Part shown: positions 1-5,291 of the stretch, piece after piece
Layout: the number at the start of each line of letters is the position of its first letter
Position numbering within the stretch: position 1 is the first letter of the stretch
DNA from: Bacillota bacterium
GTDB lineage: Bacteria > Bacillota_E > Sulfobacillia > Sulfobacillales > Sulfobacillaceae
DNA length: 5,295 nucleotides
Reading direction: 5' to 3'
Assembly: GCA_021820165.1 (NCBI GenBank)
Contig: JAKADW010000171.1
Location: 1 to 5,295, forward strand
The notes under the pieces: generated by a model
What the model was told of the DNA's origin: nothing
Database searches by the model: none
Seen by the model: the letters and a program-made list of their open reading frames with translations, nothing else
Position numbers and translations under genes: made by a program

Positions 1-29
1 TTCCTATCGCGGTGATGGGTCACAGGCAC

Positions 30-57
30 CTCGGGAGGGCCCGATGTCCCTCCCGAG
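30..57 (-). terminator. GC-rich inverted repeat, possible terminator without U-tract
   Basis: A perfect 10-bp inverted repeat (CTCGGGAGGG at 30-39, CCCTCCCGAG at 48-57) encloses an 8-nt loop. It begins 22 nt after the stop codon of the minus-strand selenoprotein gene, where a terminator would be expected. Neither side has a run of T, so it is not a canonical intrinsic terminator. It could be a U-tract-less terminator, an mRNA 3'-end stabiliser or a protein-binding palindrome. The repeat is seen directly; the role is inferred from position. Confidence 0.5.
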
Positions 58-79
58 AGAGAATCGCACGTAATCGAGG

Positions 80-397
80 CTATTCTTTCGGCGGCTTCCA
101 CCAATGATAATGGGCCTCTGCAGCCTGTCGGCTCCGATCGGCCATGGCAAGAGCCACCCCCGCCCCCACCGATGCCGCCATATGGACCGTCTCGGCGAGC
201 TCTTCGTCCGTGGCGCCCATCCTCTTCGCACCTGCGAAGTGGGTGACCGCTCAAGGCTCGCAATGGTACGCCAGAACCAGGGCCAGGTGCATGAGCTCTT
301 TGGTCTTGGCGTCAAGGGCTCCTTCGGCATGGGTTTTTCTAAAGTACTCGGCAAAGTCTTCGTAACTGCGGAAGTAGCTGTCGGGCAATTGCGGCAT
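80..397 (-). CDS. Carboxymuconolactone decarboxylase/AhpD-like selenoprotein (CxxU), in-frame TGA read as selenocysteine
   Basis: This small AhpD/CMD-fold protein of 105 residues is probably a cytoplasmic thiol/selenol redox enzyme (peroxidase or disulfide reductase type); the substrate is unknown. The frame runs from ATG at 397 to TAG at 80-82 with a single internal TGA at 251-253, codon 49. The surrounding residues read HCEP-TGA-AVTHFAGAKRMGAT, so the TGA sits at the second Cys of the family CxxC motif, giving Cys46-x-x-Sec49. His53 lies four residues after Sec49, and Glu34 lies twelve before Cys46. Both match the spacing of the AhpD proton-relay residues as I recall them. Homology continues smoothly after the TGA (GATDEELAE, then a small-residue helix near 74-86), with no frameshift. 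The start at 397 lies 9 nt from AGGAGG; the ATG at 406 abuts it. The gene follows a panE-like gene on the same strand. The alternative is a nonsense-mutated pseudogene, which the SECIS-like hairpin argues against. Confidence 0.88.
224..250 (-). promoter_or_regulatory. Bacterial SECIS-like hairpin directly downstream of the in-frame UGA
   Basis: In the mRNA, a perfect 6-bp stem (CUUCGC/GCGAAG, 224-239) closes an AGGU tetraloop at 230-233. The loop begins 17 nt after the UGA. From memory of the E. coli fdhF SECIS, the loop there also contains AGGU, follows GC, and begins 17 nt after its UGA; both genes have codons GCA-GGU at positions +6/+7. A lower stem can form between CCCA (240-243) and UGGG (216-219) across a one-sided bulge, and GCG (248-250) may pair with CGC (213-215). 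SelB carrying Sec-tRNA is expected to bind the loop and recode the UGA. The structure is seen; its function is inferred. Confidence 0.82.
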
Positions 398-406
398 GAT
401 CTGCAT

Positions 407-412
407 CCTCCT
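407..412 (-). promoter_or_regulatory. Shine-Dalgarno AGGAGG of the selenoprotein gene (decides the start)
   Basis: A full AGGAGG within GAGAGGAGG directly abuts an ATG at 406, which is too close for initiation. It lies 9 nt from the next in-frame ATG at 397. The latter is therefore preferred, giving an N-terminus of MPQLPDSYF. Confidence 0.75.
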
Positions 413-430
413 CTCATGCACTTCCTCGTC

Positions 431-459
431 ACTCTAGCAAAAAGCTTTTGCGGCAACAA
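431..459 (-). promoter_or_regulatory. Possible weak promoter overlapping a small palindrome, upstream of the selenoprotein gene
   Basis: On the minus strand, TTGTTG (454-459) and TAGAGT (431-436) are separated by 17 nt, a weak match to a sigma-70/sigma-A promoter. The spacer contains an A/T-rich hairpin, GCAAAA-GCT-TTTTGC (437-451), which could be an operator or an attenuating structure. The selenoprotein gene may be transcribed from here as well as by read-through from the panE-like gene. Both elements are visible, but their function is speculative. Confidence 0.3.
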
Positions 460-471
460 CCATTCTCGCCG

Positions 472-1404
472 TCAATCTAGGGACAGGCGTCCATCGGCAT
501 ATGGGTGCAGCAACGCGTAGACAGCATCAAGGTACGGCACGTCGACACCTTCATCGCGCGCCATGCGAACCATGGCGCCCTGTAAACTTTCTAGTTCGAG
601 CGGCAACCCTTTCTCCAGATCTCGGTGAAGACTGGACGTCATGGTCGCCGGTAGGGACCAAAGGCGGGCTTTGACATCGTCCGCCAAGTCTGCGGGAAGT
701 TCAGGGTATCGCCGCCGGGCCACCGTCGTAACCTCTCCGATTAAGCGAATGAGGAAGTCGCGGCTCACCAGGTCGGCGCGAATCGCCCCGACGGGAAGGC
801 GCGTCGCCGCCGTGATTCCGCTCATGGTGGTGAGAAACACATACTTCTGCCACACGTCCCGCATGATATGCGGACTGACCTTTGCGGGAACCCCCGCGCG
901 TCGAAACCACGAGCCGAGTTCTCCGAGGAAATTCGGGTCGACAGAGCCGACCTGGCCGAAAACGACGTCGTGAAGCGCGCCGGTATGTACCACGTCTCCT
1001 TCCGGGCTCAATGTCGCCTCGATGTAGCACACTCCGCCCATAACCCTATCGGCCCCAAACTCGCGGGTCAGCAGCCCCATATGTTCGACCCCATTCAAGA
1101 GGGGGAGTATCCACGCGCCCCGCTCTACCAATGTGCGCAACTCGGGCATCGCCGACTCGAGGTGATAGTTCTTCACCGCGACGATGACTACGTCCGGCGA
1201 GGGAATCGCATGGGCATCGCAAGTCAACCGAGGACGAACGGTCACATCGCCATAAGGACTGCAGATTGAAAGCCCTCGCTGCTCCAACTGCTGAAAACGT
1301 CCTTCACGGACCAAAAAGGTGACCGAAGCCCCCGCTTCGGTGAGTCTCCCTCCAAAATAGCCCCCAATCGCACCTGCACCCAGCACAGCAATGTTTAATG
1401 CCAC
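472..1404 (-). CDS. Ketopantoate reductase family (PanE/ApbA) NADP-dependent oxidoreductase
   Basis: This 310-residue protein has the length and architecture of 2-dehydropantoate 2-reductase, which reduces ketopantoate to pantoate with NADPH in pantothenate/CoA synthesis. The N-terminal Rossmann domain opens with GAGAIG (residues 9-14), followed by VAVKNYHL with Lys78 and LLNG with Asn104. The C-terminal helical domain has WQKYVF with Lys187 at the catalytic-lysine position, then TSSLHRDLEKG and Glu270 before LESLQG. Asparagines that contact ketopantoate in E. coli PanE appear replaced (by my alignment Leu191, Ser195, Val205). It may therefore be a paralogue acting on another 2-oxo acid, so no gene symbol is given. 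The start is GTG at 1404: an in-frame TGA lies three codons upstream, and the nucleotide-binding motif leaves no room for a later start. AGGGGAG lies 11 nt upstream (1416-1422). The stop is TGA. The selenoprotein gene follows after 74 bp. Confidence 0.9.
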   Translation of the reverse strand: MALNIAVLGAGAIGGYFGGRLTEAGASVTFLVREGRFQQLEQRGLSICSPYGDVTVRPRLTCDAHAIPSPDVVIVAVKNYHLESAMPELRTLVERGAWILPLLNGVEHMGLLTREFGADRVMGGVCYIEATLSPEGDVVHTGALHDVVFGQVGSVDPNFLGELGSWFRRAGVPAKVSPHIMRDVWQKYVFLTTMSGITAATRLPVGAIRADLVSRDFLIRLIGEVTTVARRRYPELPADLADDVKARLWSLPATMTSSLHRDLEKGLPLELESLQGAMVRMARDEGVDVPYLDAVYALLHPYADGRLSLD

Positions 1405-1438
1405 ACCGTATCACGCTCCCCTGGTGGTCCTGACACAC

Positions 1439-1453
1439 GGACTTGGGAAGTCC
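1439..1453 (-). other. Short hairpin in the putative panE-like 5' leader
   Basis: On the minus strand, GGACTT-CCC-AAGTCC forms a perfect 6-bp stem with a 3-nt loop, about 35 nt before the GTG start and downstream of the proposed -10. It may be a leader structure or an operator half-site pair. It is too short to assign to any known riboswitch. Confidence 0.3.
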
Positions 1454-1484
1454 AGGTCGCATGGCGTCACATCCACCCTTTTTC

Positions 1485-1493
1485 ATTATGGCA
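1485..1493 (-). promoter_or_regulatory. Extended -10 promoter candidate for the panE-like gene
   Basis: The minus strand reads TGCCATAAT, a TGn extended -10 with five of six matches to TATAAT. No convincing -35 lies 16-18 nt upstream, which extended -10 promoters can tolerate. It would give a leader of roughly 70-75 nt before the GTG at 1404. Confidence 0.4.
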
Positions 1494-1605
1494 CTAGGTG
1501 CCGAGGGCCGGTAGCGACCCGACTCACTAGAACACCATCCTAACCTTCCACAAAAAGATCACCTCTCCCTTCCAAGTTTCTCCGGACGGGTATCACCGCC
1601 TTCGA

Positions 1606-1611
1606 TATACT
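1606..1611 (+). promoter_or_regulatory. -10 box candidate (TATACT) for the CLC operon
   Basis: TATACT matches the sigma-A -10 consensus at five of six positions. The -35 region near 1583-1588 (CGGACG) is poor. Transcription would begin near 1618, just ahead of a purine-rich ribosome binding site. That fits a very short leader and a translation start near 1636 rather than at the ATG at 1699. Confidence 0.38.
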
Positions 1612-1615
1612 ACAG

Positions 1616-1630
1616 AAAGAAGGGAGAGGG
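1616..1630 (+). promoter_or_regulatory. Purine-rich ribosome binding site suggesting an upstream CLC start
   Basis: AAAGAAGGGAGAGGG is a good Shine-Dalgarno region, but no ATG, GTG or TTG follows at normal distance. In the CLC frame the codons 5-8 nt downstream are GTC (1633) then ATC (1636). The ATG at 1699 has no comparable site in front of it. Confidence 0.5.
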
Positions 1631-1698
1631 ACGTCATCAGCAAAAATCAATCTCCACTCGCATCCACGATTCGCCGTAGGCTCCGTGAGCCGTGGCTG

Positions 1699-3000
1699 AT
1701 GGGCCGCCAACTCCTCTTATGGTTGGTTTTGGGAGGGCTGACCGGGACTTTAGTCGGCGGCGTCGTCACCTACTTTTTGAAGCTCTTATTCTGGTCCATT
1801 CATCAAACCGGCCAAGCCAGCACGTTCGGCATTGTATTGCTCCTGCCTCTCGGAGGGCTGGTCACGGGCATCCTTATTCATTACGGGGCGCCAGATGCCG
1901 CCGGCCACGGCACCGAAGCGGTCATTCGAGCCGTCCATCGCCAATCGGGCAAAATCAACTGGAAGGTGGCCCCCATTAAGGCGCTGGCCACGATTACCAG
2001 CATCGCCCCCGGCGGGTCCGCAGGTAAAGAGGGGCCGTCGGCGCAAATTGGAGCGGCCGTCGCCTCTGCCCTGGCGGATTTTTTTCGCTTCACCCCGGCC
2101 CAACGTCAGCGCATTGTCATCTGCGGCATTGGCGCCGGTTTCGCCGCCGTGTTTGGAACTCCCGTAGCTGGCGCCATTCTAGGCATCGAAGTGCTGGCCA
2201 TTGGGGACCTGTGGTACGACATGTTGTTACCCTCGTTCGCCGCCGCCGTCATGGCTTACCTAACGTCCAAGTGGCTTGGTCTGACGTGGAACTACCCGTT
2301 GCCGCATGTCATCCCCCAGTTGGGGCTAAGCTTTTTAGGACGGGCCCTTGTCATTGGCATTGCCGCCGGCCTCGCCGCCTATCTCTTGGTGCTTTGGATG
2401 GACGGCCTCCATCACCTCATGGCCCGCATCAAGGACAAGCATCACTGGTGGCCGCCGCTCTTCCCCGCCGTCGCCGGTCTGGCCTTGGCACTCCTTATCT
2501 TAGTGGTGGGCCGGGCGTACGGGGGACTTTCTCTATCTCTTTTAAGCCAAGCCCTAGCAGGAACGCCCGTCCCCGATCTGGCCTTTCTCTGGAAAATCGT
2601 TTTCGTGGGCATCACGCTCGGCTTCGGCATGAGCGGAGGTATTATTACGCCACTTTTCGTCATTGGCGCCACGCTCGGTTCGCTGTTGGCAGCGCCGCTG
2701 GGATTGCCACTCTCGGTAGGGGCCGATCTCGGACTGGTCGGCGTCACTGCGGCCGGCGCCAATGCCCCCATGGCCGCGATTCTTATGGGTCTAGAGCTCT
2801 TTGGCGCAAAAATGGCTCCAGAATTTCTCACCGTCGCGGTGCCTGCCTTCATTTTGATTGGCAACCATAGTGTGTACCCGAGCCAGAGGGTGCGCCTGCA
2901 AAAATCGCCGTGGGTGCCGATTAAGACGGGGGTTGCTCTCGAAGATGCCGATATGTCGGCAAAAACGGATGACCAGCCCTTGAAGCATCGCCCCAGATAA
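1699..3000 (+). CDS. CLC-family chloride channel/antiporter (voltage-gated chloride channel family)
   Basis: This polytopic inner-membrane protein of 433 residues from the first ATG moves Cl- or a related anion; proton coupling is uncertain. CLC signatures occur in order: AAGHGTEAVI (67-76, the GSGIP region, with His70 at the selectivity-filter Ser position), GSAGKEGP (106-113, gating Glu111), GIEVL (162-166), GGIITP (313-318, the GxFxP region) and HSVYPSQ (390-396, Tyr393 at the anion-coordinating Tyr position). By my alignment to E. coli ClcA, Glu111 matches E148, while the inner proton Glu203 position is Val165, as in several true CLC channels. The C-terminal tail is short and lacks CBS domains. 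The frame is open upstream and encodes a basic segment (STIRRRLREPWL) like a CLC N-terminal helix. The real start is therefore probably near 1636, giving about 454 residues. The stop is TAA, with a membrane-protein gene 52 nt downstream, likely co-transcribed. Confidence 0.92.
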   Translation: MGRQLLLWLVLGGLTGTLVGGVVTYFLKLLFWSIHQTGQASTFGIVLLLPLGGLVTGILIHYGAPDAAGHGTEAVIRAVHRQSGKINWKVAPIKALATITSIAPGGSAGKEGPSAQIGAAVASALADFFRFTPAQRQRIVICGIGAGFAAVFGTPVAGAILGIEVLAIGDLWYDMLLPSFAAAVMAYLTSKWLGLTWNYPLPHVIPQLGLSFLGRALVIGIAAGLAAYLLVLWMDGLHHLMARIKDKHHWWPPLFPAVAGLALALLILVVGRAYGGLSLSLLSQALAGTPVPDLAFLWKIVFVGITLGFGMSGGIITPLFVIGATLGSLLAAPLGLPLSVGADLGLVGVTAAGANAPMAAILMGLELFGAKMAPEFLTVAVPAFILIGNHSVYPSQRVRLQKSPWVPIKTGVALEDADMSAKTDDQPLKHRPR

Positions 3001-3040
3001 TCTCGAATGCCCGCCGGCCAATGTGGTCAGATTACCTCTT

Positions 3041-3046
3041 AGGAGG
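3041..3046 (+). promoter_or_regulatory. Shine-Dalgarno AGGAGG of the membrane-protein gene (decides the start)
   Basis: A perfect AGGAGG lies 6 nt before ATG 3053. It fixes the start there and rules out the in-frame GTG at 3023, which has no ribosome binding site and would add ten basic residues. Confidence 0.9.
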
Positions 3047-3052
3047 AATTTT

Positions 3053-4057
3053 ATGACCCATTCGGTTGGTTTTTACTATGCTGTCCTCTTGTGGGCGGCC
3101 ATCCTTTATGGGGCCGGGGTGGCTTTTAAGTTCGGGAGCTTATTTCTTTACGAAGCGTTCATGCCGTGGGTGTCTGACGAGCCTGTAAAGCCCCGGACGA
3201 AGACTCACCCGCCCAGGCCGACCGCGTTTCTTTGGTGGTGGCTCGGGGGTTATTTGATCCTCTCTGGCCTCGCCCAGATCCCCCCCGTGATCGCGCTCAT
3301 GACCCCCAAGGGATTAGAGACTCTTCCCATCGTGACCGCCCAAGGCGGCCTCGGGTCTCTCCTCACTCAGGCCTGGGTTCACGGGTTTAGCCTTCATCCC
3401 ATCATCTACAATATTTTGATATTCATGGTGGAAGCGGTGTTGGGGCTCTTTTTGCTGACCGAGCGGGGCACGCCGCTCGGCCGCGTGACCGCCGCAGCCT
3501 CGACGATCTTTGGCCTTTTTATTTGGATTTTCCCGGAAGGCTTCGGTTTTCTCTTCTCGTGCCGTAATTCCTGGTGGGCCGGCGCCCCTGGCGCTGGGTT
3601 ATTGCTCGCCATCCTCTCCTTCCTGCTGGTGCTTCCCGAAGATGGCTGGAAAACCCGCTATCTTCGTCCCTTGCGGATTCTCTGGATCATTCTTTGGGCA
3701 TCCGGGATCGTCCTTCAACTCACCTTTTTTTCGCGCACCCGCCTGAGTTGTCTCGTTCCCGTAGGCCCCCACCTTCCGCTTCCCGGTTGCATCCTAGCCA
3801 CCCTGGCAGCCTTTCGCCACCTCGTTGAGATCCACCCTTTGACCCTCAACATCGCTCTCGTTATCCTCACCGCGCTCGCCGGATTTATCGGCTATCGCTC
3901 CCGGGTGAAACTCTCGCTCTTCGGCGCAATAGCCATGTTCGGGGCGCTCTGGTGGTTCGGCGAAGCTCTCGGCTCAACGGCTCAATTTGCTCTCATTTTA
4001 AATAGTGCCCCGCTTTGGTTCGCCTATTGGAGCACCCTCCGATTAGCGGATCAGTGA
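3053..4057 (+). CDS. Uncharacterised polytopic membrane protein with two internal repeats
   Basis: I do not recognise a named function. The 334-residue protein is strongly hydrophobic, with roughly 8-10 predicted membrane segments (about 6-28, 58-80, 117-135, 147-168, 180-196, 207-226, 264-281, 286-302, 308-328). It consists of two related halves. Repeat 1 has SG..Q (71-75), HPIIYN (115-120), then WIFPEGFG (158-165) and GAP (177-179). Repeat 2 has SG...Q (217-222), HPLTLN (261-266), then WWFGEALG (300-307) and SAP (318-320). The offsets are 146 and 142 residues, so order and spacing are kept. Each repeat carries a glutamate (Glu162, Glu304) within or beside a membrane helix and a His-Pro before another, plausible functional sites. 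The motif style recalls uncharacterised membrane proteins of Actinobacteria and Firmicutes, but this is memory only. It lies 52 nt after the CLC gene, probably in the same operon, and its stop overlaps convergent spoIIP by 7 bp. Confidence 0.85.
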   Translation: MTHSVGFYYAVLLWAAILYGAGVAFKFGSLFLYEAFMPWVSDEPVKPRTKTHPPRPTAFLWWWLGGYLILSGLAQIPPVIALMTPKGLETLPIVTAQGGLGSLLTQAWVHGFSLHPIIYNILIFMVEAVLGLFLLTERGTPLGRVTAAASTIFGLFIWIFPEGFGFLFSCRNSWWAGAPGAGLLLAILSFLLVLPEDGWKTRYLRPLRILWIILWASGIVLQLTFFSRTRLSCLVPVGPHLPLPGCILATLAAFRHLVEIHPLTLNIALVILTALAGFIGYRSRVKLSLFGAIAMFGALWWFGEALGSTAQFALILNSAPLWFAYWSTLRLADQ

Positions 4058-5247
4058 TGCGCGGGGATTCCTCCCTGGTGAAACACCTCCCGAATCGCTT
4101 CAGCCAAATCGTGCACCGCGTAGCGTTCTTCGGATAGAGTGCTGTTGGGACCCCCAACCTCCACCATCAAATCGGCCGGCATCAGCTGCTGGTTATAGCG
4201 ATAGGGGACCATATCAATGCCGTTTCCCTCTAAGATCCCCGGAGCTATCTCCTTTAATGCCTTAGCAAGTTTCAAAGCCACTGCCAAATTCTGATGCCAA
4301 TATTGGTTGGGCAACAATTTATTCGTTCCCACCACCAGCAAAATTTTGGAAACCTTGTTTCCATGAATGGTCACGGGACTGACATTGTTGGCGGCGCGGT
4401 GCAGATCAATCAGCATCCGAACCGTGGGGTACCATTTCATGAGCGTCTTGGCGGTGTAATAGGAGGTGTTATAACTGGCCAATACCCCTTCCGCCATATT
4501 GTCCACGCGAGACTGCACGACCGGTAGTCCATTTCGGTGGAGATCCTCGGAAAGCCACCAGCCGACTTGTACGATGGTTTTCGACCAATCCGTAGAATAG
4601 GCAGCCGTCGAGCCAGACGCCACGTAGGGCCAGAACGACTCGTGGCTATGGGTTTGATAAATACCGACCACCGGCGAATGGCCCAATTCCGCCCACACCC
4701 GGCCACCATCGCCAGGGAGAGACTTGTCCACGGCATCTTGCGCCTTGGAACGGGCTGGCACACGGAGCTTTGACTGAACCGGCTTGTGAGTAGTGGGCTT
4801 TAGCGGCGGTATCGCTTCTAATTGAGGCATTTCCATCGCCAATAAGCCTCGAAGGCTAGTCAGTTTGACGCCTGACACTTCCGCTAATCCGGTGACGATT
4901 AACCCCTTGACGTGGATGGCAAAATTTTTCGGGTTTAAGGTGAGTCCAATTATTGGGATGCCGTCATTGAGCCAGGATTTCAGTGTGCCCGAGGGAGCCT
5001 TCAGCCCCTGAATCCGCGAGTCCATCCATGAGGGCTTGGCCGACGTGATGTTAGTGGTTACCGGCAGCGTTCCCGAATGGGCCGGGACCCGCCATAAGAC
5101 CACACCCGCCGCCATCAACACCATGCTGTAAAGAGCAGCGCTTGTCCACGGAACACGCCGACTTTTGCCGGCGCGCTTCGCCCGCCAGTATCGTTCCTTT
5201 TTCATACGCCGGAGCCAAATCACGGCCGGGTAACGCCAATGTGCCAT
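4051..5247 (-). CDS. spoIIP: Stage II sporulation protein P (SpoIIP), engulfment peptidoglycan amidase/endopeptidase
   Basis: SpoIIP cuts peptidoglycan (N-acetylmuramoyl-L-alanine amidase and endopeptidase activity) in the mother-cell membrane, working with SpoIID and SpoIIM to drive engulfment of the forespore. The 398-residue product is close to B. subtilis SpoIIP in length. It has a basic cytoplasmic N-terminus (1-35), one membrane anchor (about 36-53), a variable linker to about 185, and the SpoIIP domain from about 190. Visible motifs are YQTHSHESFWPY (197-208; His200, His202, Glu203), SYYTAKTL (262-269), LIDLHRAANN (279-288; Asp281, His283), YNQQL (351-355) and MVEVGGPNST (361-370; Glu363, likely catalytic or Zn-site Glu by analogy with amidase_3). 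The usual Asp after HR (HRDS) is Ala here. The ATG at 5247 follows GGGGGGAG with short spacing; a later in-frame ATG at codon 15 lacks a ribosome binding site. The upstream neighbour is outside the window. Confidence 0.95.
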   Translation of the reverse strand: MAHWRYPAVIWLRRMKKERYWRAKRAGKSRRVPWTSAALYSMVLMAAGVVLWRVPAHSGTLPVTTNITSAKPSWMDSRIQGLKAPSGTLKSWLNDGIPIIGLTLNPKNFAIHVKGLIVTGLAEVSGVKLTSLRGLLAMEMPQLEAIPPLKPTTHKPVQSKLRVPARSKAQDAVDKSLPGDGGRVWAELGHSPVVGIYQTHSHESFWPYVASGSTAAYSTDWSKTIVQVGWWLSEDLHRNGLPVVQSRVDNMAEGVLASYNTSYYTAKTLMKWYPTVRMLIDLHRAANNVSPVTIHGNKVSKILLVVGTNKLLPNQYWHQNLAVALKLAKALKEIAPGILEGNGIDMVPYRYNQQLMPADLMVEVGGPNSTLSEERYAVHDLAEAIREVFHQGGIPAHH

Positions 5248-5250
5248 GTT

Positions 5251-5258
5251 CTCCCCCC
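5251..5258 (-). promoter_or_regulatory. G-rich ribosome binding site of spoIIP
   Basis: On the minus strand GGGGGGAG ends 3 nt before the ATG at 5247. The spacing is slightly tight, but this is the only good site in front of any in-frame start, so it supports 5247. Confidence 0.6.
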
Positions 5259-5263
5259 ATCCT

Positions 5264-5291
5264 AACCTATGGTAAATAATGGGGAAATAGA
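5264..5291 (-). promoter_or_regulatory. Possible sigma-E-like promoter of spoIIP
   Basis: On the minus strand CATAGGTT (5264-5271) shares the CATA and final T of the sigma-E -10 consensus CATACAnT. It lies 14 nt after TCTATT (5286-5291), which shares TATT with the sigma-E -35. The spacing fits, and spoIIP is a mother-cell sigma-E gene in B. subtilis. The match is partial and the leader would be only about 10 nt, so this is tentative. Confidence 0.35.

Noticed and set aside
251..253. Nonsense mutation making the CMD/AhpD-like gene a pseudogene
   Set aside because: It is the only lesion, it falls exactly on the redox Cys position, the frame and motifs are intact on both sides, and a SECIS-like hairpin follows at the expected distance. 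It is not fully excluded without the genome's Sec machinery.
4..459. A 151-codon open frame on the minus strand over the selenoprotein locus
   Set aside because: Its translation is Arg/Pro/Trp-rich with no family resemblance; the overlapping frame carries the AhpD-like motifs. It is a shadow frame.
1500..1635. Fluoride riboswitch ahead of the CLC gene
   Set aside because: I looked for the conserved GGCGATGG-type opening and a matching pseudoknot layout and did not see them; the inferred transcript leader is also very short.
1692..2870. Other long open frames on both strands within the CLC gene
   Set aside because: Low-complexity, basic translations produced by GC-rich codon bias of the CLC gene, without ribosome binding sites or domains.
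3023..3052. In-frame GTG start ten codons upstream for the membrane protein
   Set aside because: The perfect AGGAGG at 3041-3046 lies downstream of this GTG and serves the ATG at 3053.
4437..5260. Alternative open frames overlapping spoIIP, including one starting with an ATG at 5260
   Set aside because: They lack recognisable motifs, while the chosen frame carries the full SpoIIP domain and a ribosome binding site.
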